The notes below the pieces were generated by a model that did no database searches, was not told where the DNA came from, and saw only the letters and a list, made by a program, of their open reading frames with translations. Shown here in pieces: positions 1-14,651 of a stretch of 64,000 nt of DNA. The position numbers were made by a program, and so were the translations under genes. This DNA comes from Aquilaria yunnanensis (taxonomy: Eukaryota; Streptophyta; Magnoliopsida; Malvales; Thymelaeaceae). The stretch spans positions 39,716,001-39,780,000 of the forward strand of contig CM077597.1 in the NCBI GenBank assembly GCA_039654915.1, read 5' to 3'. Each line of letters opens with the position of its first letter. Within the stretch, counting starts at the first letter, position 1.

Positions 1-1829
1 AATTCACTTATCTTTCTCTCATTTTCAGCCTATTCCAGCCCAATAACACAACCATGCTTCCTTCATAGCCACCACACCTTCAAACTTGCAATTGATTGAA
101 ATTGAAGGCAAAAGGAAGCAATTGGAAGCAAACTAGAGCTATTGCTTGGATACTTTGAGGACCAAGCTTGATTTTTGACCTACCCACTTTGGTAAGGGTT
201 CTCTTGCTCTCATGGATTTTTTTCTATATTTTCAAGCAACTATGGAGCTATGGCTAAGCTTGGGAGAGAGTCATGAGCTTGAAATGAGGTTTTGTGACCT
301 AGTGTGAAGTGCACAATGATGGCAATGATATGAGGGTTTCTAGAGTGCAAAGTTAGAACTAAATTGTGTCAAAATCCTCCTAAGACCAAGAATGAGCTTG
401 AGGAGGGCTGCCATAGTGATTTATTTATGTTTATTATGTGTTTTATGGACTAATCTATAGTATATGTTGCTACTGCATTTCATGTATTTGTTGGTTGTGA
501 ATGGTTGCCGCATTTGGTTGCTATATCTTGTATATATGCATTGTTGTTTTTTTTTAGTGTCTTTGGATGCAGGTTTTGAGGATGGCCCGATTTCCTATTG
601 AATTCAAGTGTTACCCTTACTAAGTTTCTCAATGAAACTAACTCCCCTCAATTCTGTCATTTCAGGTCCAGCTGAAAGATCACCTTTAGACTAACCTTTG
701 TGGTTTGAGTTTTTCATTAAATTTTTAGGTACTTAAACGTCCATATGTCTAGTTTTGATCTGGAAATTTTGGTGATTTTAAGAGCACATTTGGTATTTTT
801 AAAGGTGGTACTTCTTGTGTTATGCAGCAACTATAAAACATCTTGTTCTAGAGTCCAATCCTATTACTTGGGGTTTGTATTTAGCTAAGTTAATACCATT
901 TTTTAGTGCATGTATGCATGTAAATGTAGTGTATATAAAATGAGACAAGTATGTGAACATTTTAGTAATGTTTTGGCTATGTAAATAATGTGGTGCAAAG
1001 CTGCCTAAGTGTGAATAATGGACTGCTTACTTGTAAATTTTGTTTTATCCACATATGGTTGTTAAATGAAAGGGAATATATTTCCTATGTGTAATGGACA
1101 TATATGGGATAACTTTGGAGGGGTTTCCCCTTATGAATGAAGTGTTTGCACACTTATGAAATTTTGTATGGGCAAAATGGTCATAAAGTGACCAGAATTC
1201 TGACTCTGCACTTAAAGTTCTATATTTCCCTGTGTAGAGTGTATCTTAGTATAAAATTTTGACCACACCTTGAGAACTTCCAGAGGTTGAACTAGGATTT
1301 GGAATTTTTGAATTTAGAGCATTGTACCCAAATATATGACGTTGCAAAGTTGGCTATGTCAATATTCATTTGGTCAGAATTTTGTAACCAAATTCAAAAA
1401 TCCATAATTTGGTCCATAGGTGGGTTATTGATGTAAAAAAAAATTCCTTGGTTTACTCTAAGTCTCTAATTGATAATGGAGCAAATAAAATTGGGGGGGG
1501 GGGGTACATGGCTATAATGATACAGTTTATTAGTGGAAGTTACAGGTGCAGTGGCTTGTCACTAGAACTTAACAAGATTGCCTAATGTATAGAAGCCAAA
1601 ATTAAGACTTGTGCTAGTGTTTTCCTTCTTTGATGCTATGGTGTGCATGAAATGTGAATATGTATGTGATTTTTGGACCAATATGCATGTATTTACATAG
1701 TGCCCCAGAGAGACACTAGGGTATGCACACTAATGGTAGTGTTTTGATGGCCTACAAAAAATTACCAATCTTGGGAGTCTAAATGCGCAATTTTGGCACC
1801 AGAATTGGACTACCCCAGAGTGGGTAACA
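1..1829 (+). mobile_element. Ty3/gypsy LTR, 3' part (cut by window start)
   Basis: This stretch aligns along its whole length with 18914-20757 and, in reverse complement, with about 57789-59660, so it is the 3' three quarters of the same roughly 2.5-kb LTR. About 620 bp of its 5' end lie before the window. It ends at the canonical LTR terminus ...GGGTAACA (1829) and satellite resumes at once with aaatg. A TATATAAAA motif at 932-940 is the best promoter-like string, but the other copies do not keep it. A run of 12 G at 1493-1504 is private to this copy. By eye it is roughly 90% identical to the 18294 copy. It may be a solo LTR or the end of an element that lies outside the window. Confidence 0.85.
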
Positions 1830-4800
1830 AAATGTTTCCATTTCAATCTAAGCAAGTTATGAATGTTTATTTTTCATTCTAAATAGGTTATGAATGTTGC
1901 CATTTTATTCTAAACAAGTTGTCAATGTTTCCATTCAAAACTAGATGTGAATCTTCCCATTTCTTTCTAAACAAGTTGTGAATGTTTCCATTACATTCCA
2001 AATAGTTTGCGTATATTTCTCTTTCATTCCGAACAAGTTGTTAGTGTTTCCATTTCATTGTAAAGAAGTTGTGAATGTTTCCATTTCATTTTAAATAAGT
2101 TGTGAATGTTTATATTTTATCTTAAACAAGTTGTTAATGTTTCCATCCTAAACTTGTTGTGAATGTTTCCATTTTATTCTAAACTACTTGTGAAGGTTTT
2201 TCATTTCATTCTAAACTAGTTGTTAATATTTTTATTCCAAACCAGTTGTGGATGTTTCCATTTCATTCCAAAGATATTGTTAATGTTTCAATTTCTCTCT
2301 AAACAAGTTGTTAATGTTTCCTTTCAAAATTTGTTATGGATGTTTCCAATTCATTCTAAACAAGTTCTGAATGTTTTCATTTCATTCTAAGCAGGTTGTC
2401 AATGTGTCCATTTCAGTCCAAATAAGTTGTGAATGTTTCCATTTCATTCTAAACAAGTTGTTAACGTTTCCATTCCAAACAAGTTGTGAATGTTTCTATC
2501 TCATTCAAAAAAAGTTGTTAATGTTTCCCTTCGAAACTAATTGTGAATGCTTTCATTTCATTCTAAATAAGAAGTGAATTTTTTCAATTCATTCAAAACA
2601 AGTTGTGAATTTTTTTATTCTAAACTAGTTGTGAGTGTTTCCATTTAATTCCAAACATGTTATAAATGTTTCCATTTTAGTCTAAAAAAGTTCTGCAAGC
2701 ATCCATTTATTTCTAAACGAGTAGTGAATATTTTTGTTCGAAATTAGTTGCGAATGTTTCCATTTCATGCTAAACAAGTTGTGAATGTTTCTGTTTCATT
2801 CTAAACATGTTATTAATGTTTCCATTTCATTCTAAAAAGGTTGTGAATGTTTCCATTTATTTCTAAATCAGTAGTGAATGTTTTCATTCCAAATTTGTTG
2901 TAAATGTTTCCTTTTCATTCTAACAAGTTGTTAATGTTTCCATTCCAAACAAGTTGTGAATGTTTCGATTTCATTCAAAACAAATTAGGAATGTTTCCAT
3001 TTCATTCTAAACAAATTCTGAATGTTTCCATCGCATTAAAAAAAATTTGTTAATGTTTTCCTTCCAAACTACTTTTGAATGTTTTCATTTCATTCCAAAT
3101 AAGCAGTGAATGTTTCTATTTCACTCAAAGCAAGTTGTGAATCTTTTGATTCCAAACTAGTTGTGAGTGTTTCCATTTAATTCTAAACATGTTATGAATG
3201 TTTCCATTTCATTCTAAAAAAGTTGTGAATGTTTCCATTTATTCCTAAACGAGTAGTGAATATTTTCATTGCAAATTAGGTGTGAATCTTTCCATTTCAT
3301 GCTAAACAAGTTGTGAATGTTTTTGTTTCATTCTAAACAAGTTGTGAATATTTTCAATTTATTCTAAGCAAGTTGTGAATGTTTTCATTTCATTCAAAAC
3401 AAGTTGCTAACGTTTCCATACCAAACTAGTTGTGAATGTTTCCATTTCATTCTAAACATGTTGAGATTGTTTATACTTCATTCAAAACAAGTTGTCAATG
3501 TTTCCATTTTATTCTAAACCAGTTGTGAATGTTTCCATTCAAAACTAGTTGTGAATGTTTCTATTTCATTTTAAACATGTTGTGAATGTTTCTATTTCAT
3601 TTTAAACATGTTGTGAATGTTTCCGATTCATTCTAAAGAAGTTGTGAATGTTTCTATTTCATTATAAAAAAGTTGTTATTGTTTGCAATCCAAACTAGTG
3701 GTAGAAATTTCTATTTCATTATGAAGAAGTTTTGAATGTTTACATGTCATTCTAAACAAGTTCTGAATATTTCTATTTCATTCTATACAAGTTGTGAATG
3801 TTTCATTTCATTCTAAACATGTTGTAAATGTTTCAATCAAAAACTTGTTGTGAATGTTCACATTTCTTTCTAAACAAGTTGTGAATGTTTCCATCTCATT
3901 CTAAACAATTTATGGGTCTTTCCATTTCACTATAAATAAGTTGCCAATGTTTTCATTCCAAACTAGTTGTGAATGTTTCCATTTTACTCTAAACAAGTTG
4001 TGAATGTTTTCATTTTCTTCTAAATATGTTGTGAATGTTTTGATTTCATTATAAACAAGTTGTGAATGTTTTCAATTCATTCTAAACATGTTTTGAATGT
4101 TTCTAACTCATTCTAAACAAGTTGTTAACATTTCCATTCCAAACTACTTGTGATTGTTTCAATTTTATTCCAAATAAGTTATGAATGCTTCCCTTTTATT
4201 CTAAACATGCTGTTAATGTTTCCATTCCAAACTAGTTGTGAAAGTTTCCATTCAAAACTAGTTGTAATGTTCACATTTCCATCTAAAGAAGTTATGAATG
4301 TTTCCATTTAATTCTAAACAAGTTGTAAATGTTTCCAATTCACTCTAAAAGAGTTTTTAATGCTTCAATACTAAACCAAACTAGTTGTAAATGTTTCCAT
4401 TTCATGCAAAACAAGTTGGAAGTGTTTTGGTTTAATTCTAAAGAAGTTGTGAGTATTCTCATTTCTTTCTAAACAAGTTGTGAATGTTTCCATTTCAATC
4501 TAAACATGTTGCTAATGCTTCCATTCAAAACTAGTTGTGAGTGTTTCTATTCCATCATAAGGAAGTTATGAATGTTTCAATTTCAGTCTAAACAAGTTGT
4601 GATTGTTACTAATTTATTCTAAACAAGTTATCAATGTTTCCATTTTGTTCTAAAGTAGTTGTGAATGTTTCCAATCAAAACTAGTTGTGAATGTTTCCAT
4701 TTCATTTTAAACAAGTTGTGAATGTTTCCTCTTCATTTTAAACATGTTGTGAATGTTTCCCATTCATTCTAAACAAGTTGTGAATGTTTCCTCTTCATTT

Positions 4801-7800
4801 TAAACATGTTGTGAATGTTTCTCATTCATTCTAAACAAGTTGTGAATGTTTCTATTTCATTCCAAACAAGTTGCTAAAGTTTCCCATCTAAACTAGTCAT
4901 AAAAGTTTGTATTTCATTCTAAAGAAGTTGTGAATCTTTCCATTTCATTCCAAACAAGTTTTGAGCATTTCTATTTCATTCTAAACAAGTTGTGAATGTT
5001 TCATTTCATTCTAAAGATATTGTAAATGTTTCCATTAAAAACTACTTGTGAACGTTCCCATTTCTTTCTAAAGAAGTGGTGAATGTTTCCATGTCATTCT
5101 AAATAGGTTGTCAAATTTTCCATTACATTCTAAACAAGTTGTTAATGTTTCCATTCTAAACTAGTTGTAAATGTTTCCATTTCACTCTAAACAGGTTGTG
5201 AATGTTTTCATTTCATTCAAACAAGTTGTGAATGTTTTCATTTCATTCTAAACAAGTTGTGAATGTTTCCAATTCATTCTAAACAAATTGTGAATATTTC
5301 TAATTCGTTCTAAACAAGTTGTTAATGTTTCCATTCCAAAGTAGTTGTGACTACTTCAATTTTATTCTAAACAAGTTGTGAATGCTTATATTCCATTCTA
5401 AACAGGTAGTTAATGTTTCTATTCCAAAGTAGTTGTGAATGTTTCCATTCAAAACAAGTTGTGAATGTTCAAATTTCTTTCTAAAGAAGTTGTGAAAGTT
5501 TCCATTTGATTCTAAACAATTTGTGAATGTTTATAATTCACAATAAATTAGTTGTTAATGTTTCAATTCCAAACTAGTTGTGTATTTTTCCATTTTCTTC
5601 TTAACAAGCTGTGAATGTTTCCATTTCTTTCTACACAAGTTGTGAGTGTTTCCATTGCAAAATAGTTGTGAATGTTTCCATTTCATTGTAAACTATATGT
5701 GATTGTTTGCATTTGATTCTAAACATGTTGTGGATGTTTCCATTTAATTGTAAAAAAGTTGTGAATATTTCTATTTCATTCTAAAGAAGTTGTGAATCTT
5801 TTCATTTCATTCTAAACAGGTTATGAGTGTTTCTTTTTCATTTTAAACATGTTGTGAATGTTTCTATTCAAAACTAGTTGTCAATGTTCCCATTTCTTTC
5901 TAAACAAGTTGTGAATGTTTCCATTTTATTCTAAACAACTTGTGAATGTTTCCATTTCATTTGTAACAAGTTGTTATTGTTTCCTTGCCATACTAGTTGT
6001 GAATATTTTCATTTCATTGTAAACAAGTTGTGGCTATTTCAATTTCATTCTAAACAAGTTGTGAATGTTTCTATTTCATCCTATACAAGTTGTTAATGTT
6101 GCAATTCTAAACTGGTTGTGAATGTTTCCATTTTATTATAAACAAGTGATGAACGTTTCTTTTTCATTCTAGACAAGTTGTTAACACTTCTACTGCAAAC
6201 CAGATGTGAAATTTTACATTCCTATCAAAGGAAGTTTTGAACATTTCCATTTTATCCTAAACAAGTTGTAAATGTTTCCATTCCATTTTAAACAAGTTGT
6301 TATTTCTTTCATTCCAAACAAGTTTTGAATATTTTCTTTTAATTTTAAACAAGTTGTTAATGTTTTCATTTCATTATGAACAAGTTGTCATTGATTCTAC
6401 TTCATTCAAAATAAGTTATGAATGTTTCTATTTCATTTTGAATAGTTTCTGAATGTTTCCGTTTCATTTTAAATTAGTTATGAATGTTTTTCTTTTATTC
6501 AAAATAAGTTGTGCATCTTCCATTTCAAAAGTAGTTGTGAATGTTTCCATTCAGAACAAGTTGTGAATGTTCCCATTTCTTTGTAAACAAGTTGTGAATG
6601 TTTCCACATTATTCTGAACAAGTTGTGAATGTTTCCTTTTCGCTCTAAACAAGTTGTTAATGTTTCCATCCCAAACTAGTTGTGAATGTTTTCTTTTCAT
6701 TCTAAAGAATTTGTGAACATTTCTATCTAAAACTAGTTATAAATGTTTCCATTTCATTTTTAACAAGTTGTGAATGCTTCTAGTTCATTCTAAACAAGTT
6801 GTCAAGTTTCCATTTCATACTAAAAAAGTTGTTAATGTTTCCATTCGAAACTTGTTGTGAATGTTTCCATTTTATTCCAAACAAGTAGTGAATGTTTCTG
6901 TTTTTTTCTAAACAAGTTATGAATGTTTCCATTGCAAACTAGTTTTGAATGTTTCCGTCTCATTCTAAACAACTTGTGATTGTTTTCTTTGATTCTAAAC
7001 AAGTGGTGAATGTTTCCATTTTATTCTAAACAAATTGTGAATGTTTCCATTTGACTTTGAACTAGTAGTTAATGTATCCATTCAAAACCAATTGTGAAAG
7101 TTTCTTTTTCATTCTAAAATAGTTGTGAGTGTTTCCATCTCATTCTAAATAGGTTGTGAATATTTCGATTTCATTCTAAACAAGTCATGAATGTTTCCCT
7201 TCAAAACAAGTAGTTAGTCTTCCCAGTTTTTTTCTAAACAGCCGAATCCTTCCATTTCAATCGAAACAACTTGTGAATGTCTCCATTTCATTCAAAACAA
7301 CTTGTTAGTGTTTCCATTCCAAACTAGTTGTGAACGTTTCAATTTCATTTTAAACAAGTTGCAAATGTTTCGATTTCATTTTAAACAAGTAGTAAATGTT
7401 TCCATTTCATTCTAAACAAGTTTTGAACATTTCCATTCCATTCTAAAAAGGTTGTGAATGTTTCCATTTCATTCTAAACAAGTTGTGAATGTTTCTAATT
7501 CATTCTAAACAAGTTGTTAACGTTTCCATTCCAAACTAGTTGTGACTATTTCAATTTTATTATAGACAACTTGTGAATGCCTCCATTTCATTCTAATCAG
7601 TTTGCTAATGTTTCCATTCCAAAAAAGTTGTAAATGTTTCCATTCCATTATAAATGAGTTGTCCATTACATTCCAAACAAATTGATAACGTTTCCATTCA
7701 AAACTAGTTATGAATGTTTCCATCACATTCAAAACAGGTTGTGACTATTTCCATTTCATTCTAAACAAGTTGTGATTGTTTCCATTTTATTCTAAACGTG

Positions 7801-10800
7801 TTGTGAATATTTCCATTTCATTCTAAAAAGCTTGTAAATGTTTCCATTTTATTTTAAACAAGTTGTTAATGTTTCGATTTCAGTCTATACAAGTTCTTAA
7901 TGTTTCCTTTCCAAACAAGTTATGAATGTTTCTAGTTCATTCTAAACAAGTTTTCAACATTTCCATTTTATTCTAAACAAGTTGTGAAAATTTCAATTTT
8001 ATTCTAAACAAGTTGTGTGAGTTTCCACTTCAATCTAAAACAAGTTGTCAATGTCTCCACTACATGCTAAACAAGTTCTTAGTACTTTCAATTCATTCTA
8101 AACAGGTTGTAAATGTTTCCAATTGAAACTAGTTGTGATTGTTTCGATTTCATGCTAAACAAGTTCTGAATGTTTCCAGTTTATATTAAACAGGTTATGA
8201 ATGTTTCCATTTCATCCTAGACAAGTTCTAAACATTTTTATTTGATTCTAAACATGTTATGATTGTTTCCATTTCATTTTAAAAAAGTTGTAAATGTTTC
8301 CATTCTGAACTAGTTATGAATGTTTTCTTTTCATTCTAGACATGTTGTGATGGTTTCCATTTAATTCTAAACAACTTGTTAATGTTTCCATTCCAAACTA
8401 GTTGTGAATGTTTCCATTAATTCTAAACAAGCTATGAATGTTTCCATTTCATTCTAAACAAGTTGTAAATGTTTCCATTTCATTCTTAACAAGTTGTGAA
8501 TGTTTGCCTTTGATTCTAAACAAGTTGTGGGTGCTTCTTTTTCATTCTAAACATGTTGGGAATGTTGCCCCTTTATTTTAAACAAGTTGTGAGTGTTCCA
8601 TTCAGAACCAGTTGTGAATGTTCCTATTTCCTTCTAAACAAGTTGTGAATGTTTTCATTTCATTCTAAACAAGTTATGAATGTTTTGTTTTCATTCTAAA
8701 CAAGTTGTGAATATTGCCATTTTATTCTAAACAGGTTGTCAATGTTTCCATTCAAAACTAGTTATAAATCTTCTCATTTTTTCCCAGACAAGTTATGAAT
8801 CTTTCCATTTTTTTCTAAATAGGTTATGAATTTTTCTCTTTCACTCTAAACAAGTTCTTAATGTTTCCATTTCATTCTAAACAAGTTGTGAATGTTTTCA
8901 TTTCATTGTAAACAAGTTGTGATGTTTATATTTCATTGTAAACAAGTTGTGAATGTTTTCATTTTATTCTAAACAAGTTGTGAATGTTTCCATTTCATTC
9001 TAAACTAGTTGTTAACATTTCTTTTCCAAACTCGTTATAGATGTTTCCATTTCATTATAAAGATGTTGTTCGCGCTTCAATTTTTGTCTAAATAAGTTGT
9101 TAATGTTTCCATTCCAAACTTGTTATGGATGTTTCCAATTCATTCTAAACAAGTTGTGAATGTTTCCATTCCATTCTCAAAATGTTATGAATGTTTTCAT
9201 TTCATTCTAAATAGCTCGTCAATGTGTTCATTTCATGCGACACAAGCTGTGAATGTTGCCATTTCAATTTAAACAAGTTGTTAATATTTTCATTCCAAAC
9301 TAGTTGTGAATGTTTTGATTTCATTCAAAACAACTTCAAAATGTTTCCATTTAATTCTATACAAATTTTGGATGTTTCCATCTCATTCAAAACAAGTTGT
9401 TAATGTTTCCCTTCAAAACTAGTTGTGAATATTTCCATTTCATTCTAAATAAGTTGTGAATGTTTCCATTTTATTCAAAACAAGTTGTGAACCTTTCAAT
9501 TCCAAACTAGTTGTGAATGTTTCCATTTAATTCTAAACATATTATGAGTGTTTCCATTTCATTAAAAACATGTTATGAATGTTTCCATTCATTCTAAAAA
9601 AGTTGTGAATGTTTCCATTTAATTCTCAATGAGTAGCGAATATTTCTGTTCCAATTTAGTTGTGAATGTTTCCATTTCATGCCAAACAAGTTGTGAATGT
9701 TCCTGTTTCATTCTACACAACATGTGAGTCTTTCCATCTCATTTTAAAGAAGTTTTGAATACATCCACTTGATTCCAAACAAATTGCTAATGTTTCCATT
9801 CCATACAACTTTTTTTTGTAAATGTGTCTATTTCATTATAAGGAAGTTGTGATTGTTTTTATTTCATTGTAAACAAGTTGTCAATATTTCCATTTCATTC
9901 TAAACTAGTTTTGAACATTTCCATTCAAAACTAGTTGTGGATGTTTCCATTTTATTTTAAACAAGTTGTGAATGTTTCCTCTTCATTATAAATATGTTGT
10001 GAAGGTTTACGATTCATTCTAAAGAAGTTGTCAGTCGTTTCTATTTCATTCTAAAAAGTTGTTAACGTTTCCAACACAAACTAGTGGCAAAAGTTTCTAT
10101 TTCATTCCAAAAATGTTGTCAACGTTTATATTTCACTCTAAACAAGTTCTAAATGTTTCTATTTCATTGTAAACTAGTTGTTATTATTTCATTTCATTCT
10201 AAACATGTTATAAATGTTTCAATCAGAAACTAGTTGTGAATGTTTCCACTTCTTTCTAAACAACTTGTGAACGTTTTCATTTCATTCTAAACAAGTTGTG
10301 AATGTTTCCATTTCACTATAAACAGGTTGTGAATGTTTTCATTTTTATTCTAAAAAACTTGTGAATGTATTCATTTCATTCTACACAAGTTGTGAATGTT
10401 TCCAATTCCATCTAAACAAGTTGTGAATGTTTCTAATTCATTTTAAACATGTTGTTAATGTTTCCATACAAAACTTGTTATGACTGTTTCAATTTTATTC
10501 AAAACAAGTTGTGAATGCTTCCATTTTATTCTAAATAGGTTTTTAATGTTTCCCTTCCAAACTCGTTGCAAATGTTTCCCTTCCAAACTCGTTGCAAATG
10601 TTTCCCTTGAAAAACTAGTCGTGAATGTTCACATTTCTTTCTAAACAAGTTGTGAATGTTTCCATTTGATTCTAAACAGGTTGTAAATGTTTCCAATTCA
10701 CCATAAACAAGTTGTTAATGTTTCAATTCCAAACTAGTTGTGAATGTTTTCATTTTATTCTAAACAAGTTGTCAATGTTTCCAGCTCTTTCTAAACAAGT

Positions 10801-13800
10801 TGTAAATGTTTCCGTTCCAAACAAATTGTGAATGTTTCCATTTCTTTGTAAAACAACTTGTGATTGTTTCCATTTGACTCAAAACAAGTTGTGAATGTTT
10901 CCATTTGATTATAAACAAGTTGTGAATGTTTTCGTTTGATTCTAAACTAGTTGTTAATGCTTCCATTCCAAACTTGTTGTGAATGTTTGTATTTCATTCT
11001 AAACAAGTTGTAAATGTTTTTAATTCATTCTAAACAAGTTGTGAAAGTTTCCATTTCATTCTAAACTTGTTGCGAATGTTTTCATTTCATTCTAAATAGG
11101 TTGTGAAAGTATCCATTCCAAACTTATTGTGAATGTTTTCATTTCATTCTAAATAAGTTGTTAATGTTTCCATTTCATTCTATACAAATTGTCAATGTTT
11201 CCATCTCATTCAAAACAAGTTGTTATTGTTTCCCTTCTCAGCAAGTTGTGAATGTTTCCATTTCATTTAAAAAAAGTTGTGAATTTTTCAATTGCAAACT
11301 AATTGTGAATGTTTCCATTTAATTCTAAACATGTTATGAGTGTTTCCATTTCATTAAAAACATGTTATGAATGTTTCCATTTCATTCTAAAAAATTTGTG
11401 AATGTTTCCATTTAATTTTGAATGAGTAGTGAATATTTCGGTTCTGAATTAGTTGTGAATGTTTCCAATCGATGCCAAACAAGTTGTGAATGTTTCTGTT
11501 TCATTTTAAACAAGTTGTGAGTATTTCCATTTCATTCTAAACAAGTTATGATTGTTTCCATTTCATTCTAAAGAAGTTTCTAACATTTCCATTCCAAACA
11601 ACTTGTAAATGTTTCTATTTCATTATAAGGAAGTTATGATTGTTTCTACTTCATTCTAAACAAGTTGTCAATATTTCCATTTCATTCTACACTAGTTGTG
11701 ATCATTTTCATCCAAAACTAGTAGTGAATGCTTCCAATTCTTTTTAAACAAGTTGTGAATATTTTCAACATGTTGTGAAAGTTTCTGATGTATTCTAAAT
11801 AAGTTGTAAATGTTTCTATTTCATTTTAAACAAGTTGTTAATGTTTCCAAACCAAAAAAGTGCTAAAATTTTCTATTTCATTCTAAAAAAGCTGTGAATA
11901 TTTCCATGTCATTCTAATCAAGTTCTAAATGTTTCTATTTCATTCTAAACAAGTTGTAAATGTTTCCATTAAAAACTTGTTGTGAGTGTTTCTATTTCAA
12001 TCTAAGTAAGTTCTAAATGTCTCCATTTCATTCTAAACAAGTTGTGAATGTTTCCATTTCATTCTGAACAATTTGTGAATGTTTCCATTTCATTCTAAAC
12101 AAGTTGCCAATGTTTCCATTCCAAACAACTTGTAAATGTTTCTATTTCATTATAAGGAAGTTGTGATTGTTTTTATTTCATTCTAAACAAGTTGTCAATA
12201 TTTTCATTTCAATCTAAACTAGTTGTGAACATTTCGATTCAAAACTTGTAGTGAATCTTTCCATTTCTTTTTAAACAAGTTGTGAATGTTTCCTCTACAT
12301 TTAAACATGTTGTGAAAGTTTTCGATTCATTCTAAATAGGTTGTGAATGTTTCTATTTCATTCTAAACAAATTGTTAATGTTTCTAACCCAAACTAGTCG
12401 TAAAAGTTTCTATTTCATTCAAAAAAAGTTGTGAATGTTTCCATTTCATTCTAATCAAGTTCTAAATGTTTACACTTGATTCTAAACAAGCTGTGATAGT
12501 TTCATTTTGTTCTAATTATGTTGTAAATGTTTCCATTAAAAACAAGTTGTGAATGTTCCCATTTCTTACTAAACAAGTTGTGAATGTTTCCATTTCATTC
12601 TAAATAAGTTGTGAATGTTTCCACCTCATTCTAAATAACTTGTTAGTGTTTCCATTCCAAACTAATTCTGAATGTTTCCATTTCACTATAAACAAGTTGT
12701 GAATGTTTTCATTTCAATCTAAACAACTTGTGAAAGTTTCCATTTCATTCTAAACAAGTTTTAAATATTTCCAATCCAATCTAAACAAGTTATGAATGTT
12801 TCCATCTCATTCCACACAAGTTGTTAATGTTTCCATTCCAAAATAGTTGTGACTATTTCAATTTTATTCAAAACAAGTTGTGAATGCTTCTATTTCATTC
12901 TAAATAGGTTGTTAAAGTTTCCATTCCAATCTATTTGCAAATGCTTCCTTTGAAAACTAGTTGTGAATGTTCACATTTCTTTCGAAACAAGTTTTGAATG
13001 TTTCCATTTGATTCTAAATTGGTTGTAAATGTTTCTAATTCACTCTAAACTAATTGTTAATGTTTCAATTCCAAACTAGTTGTGAATGTTTCCATTTTAA
13101 TCTAAAGAAGTTGTGAATGTTTCCATTTCATACTAAATAAATTGTGAATGTTTCCATTTGATAGCGAACAACTTGTGATTGTTTTGATTTGATTGAAAAC
13201 AAGTTGTGAATGTTTCCATATGATTGTAAACAAGTTGTGAATGTTTCCATTTGATTCTAAGCTAGTTGTTAATGTATCCATTCCAAACCTGTTGTGAATA
13301 TTTCTATTCCACTCCATACTAGTTGTTAATGTTCCTATTCTAAACTAGTACTGAATGTTTGCATTTCATTCTAAACAAGTTATGATTGTTTCAATTTCAC
13401 TGTAAACAAGTTCTGAATTTTTCCTTTTCATCTTATACAAGTTGTAAATGTTTCAATTCTAAATTGGTTTTGAATGTTTACATTTTATTCTAAACAAGTT
13501 ATAAACATTTCCATTTCATTATCAACAAGTTGTTTACACTTCTATTCAAAACTAGATGTGAAGGTTTCCTTTTTAGTCAAAAGAAGTTTTTAATATCTTC
13601 TTTCCATTCTAAACAAGTTATGAATGTTTCCATTGCGTTCTAAACAAGTTGTTACTGTTTTCATTCCAAACAAGTTGTGAATGTCTCCATTTCTTTTTAG
13701 ACAAATTGTCAATATTTTCATTTCATTCTGAGCAAGTTGTGATTGTTTCTACTCCATTCAAAACAATTCATGAATGTTTCCGTTTCATTCTAAACAAGTT

Positions 13801-14222
13801 GTGAATGTTTCCGTTTCATTCTAAATAAGTTATGAATGTTTTTATTTCATTCAAAGCAAGTAGTGAATCCTACATTTATGAACTAGTTATAAATGTTTCC
13901 ATTGCATCCTAAATGAGTTTTGAATGTTTCCATTTCATTCTAAATAAGTTTTGAATGTTTCTATTCAAAACAAGTTGTGAATGTTCCTATTTTTTTCTAA
14001 ACAGGTTATGGATGTTTCCACTTCATTCTAAACAAGTTGTGAATGTTTTCATTCCACTCTAAAAAAGTTGTTAATGTTTCCATTCCAAACTAGTTGTGAA
14101 TGTTTTCATGTCATTCTAAACAAGGTGTGAACGTTTCCATTCAAAACTAGTTGTGAATGTTTGCATTTCTTTCTTAACAAGTTGTCAATATTTCCACTTC
14201 ATTCTAAACAAGTTTTCAATGT
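1830..14222 (+). repeat. Satellite block A (31/26-bp monomers)
   Basis: About 12.4 kb of uninterrupted short tandem repeat. The main monomer is 31 bp (a clean example is 12035-12065) with core AACAAGTTGTGAATGTTTCC. A 26-bp variant lacks 5 bp of the tail and usually carries AACTAGTT instead of AACAAGTT. All monomers face the same way. Divergence between neighbours is high, but strings of distinctive variants recur in the same order kilobases apart, which shows multi-kb higher-order duplication. Several short reading frames translate this block; they follow the repeat period and are not genes. Confidence 0.93.
9100..12180 (+). repeat. 1.79-kb duplication inside satellite block A, plus a 526-bp copy
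   Basis: Marker variants recur in order at a fixed distance. The pair of units with ATTAAAAACATGTTATG lies near 9555 and again near 11350, about 1790 bp apart. The unusual unit containing ATTATAAGGAAGTT is at about 9834, 11625 and 12151, spacings of about 1791 and 526 bp. A segment of about 1.8 kb was therefore duplicated and part of it was copied again. Boundaries are approximate, because every flank is the same satellite. Confidence 0.65.
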
Positions 14223-14651
14223 TGTAGGGTTCTGAGAGCCAAACAAGCACAGTGGAATTTAATCAAAACCCTCCAGGATCCAAGTGAAACGGAGTAAACT
14301 GGGTGTTCAAATTTTTCATACCTATTTTCGGTTGAGATCTCTCACCCAACTGTAGGTTTGAATCACAAAACCTGAATAGTTGATGTGTTCAAACTCCCTA
14401 TGGTATCGACACGAGCCTCTCAGGATCACCATGGTTCCACCACATCCCAACAGATGCCTTTCTCTTATGCTCACAATGATAGCTTGCGTCTTCCAAGGAA
14501 TTGCAAGAGAAGAATGTAGCTGTCCTTTTTGGGAGGCTAGGGCAAGGCTGCGAATTTCTCACTAAAAGTTATATTTATAGTGAGACTCAACTTCTAGGCG
14601 TAATAGGTTTCAAAGCCCTAATCAAATTAGGCTTTAATTTCAGGTTTAATA

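Noticed and set aside
1493..1504. Run of 12 G as a possible quadruplex or regulatory signal
   Set aside because: Only a short G run is present at this site in the other LTR copies, so it is more likely slippage or a sequencing artefact.
2371..2577. Short ORFs in satellite, also at 7517-7732, 10772-10966, 13102-13317, 25795-25989 and 27050-27268
   Set aside because: They are in-phase translations of the repeat monomer (recurring FHFILNK or WKHSQL patterns), break in neighbouring monomers and have no start context or domain.
1830..14222. CRISPR-like direct repeats of about 31 bp
   Set aside because: The repeats are contiguous with no unique spacers, there are no cas genes, and the context is plant retrotransposons.
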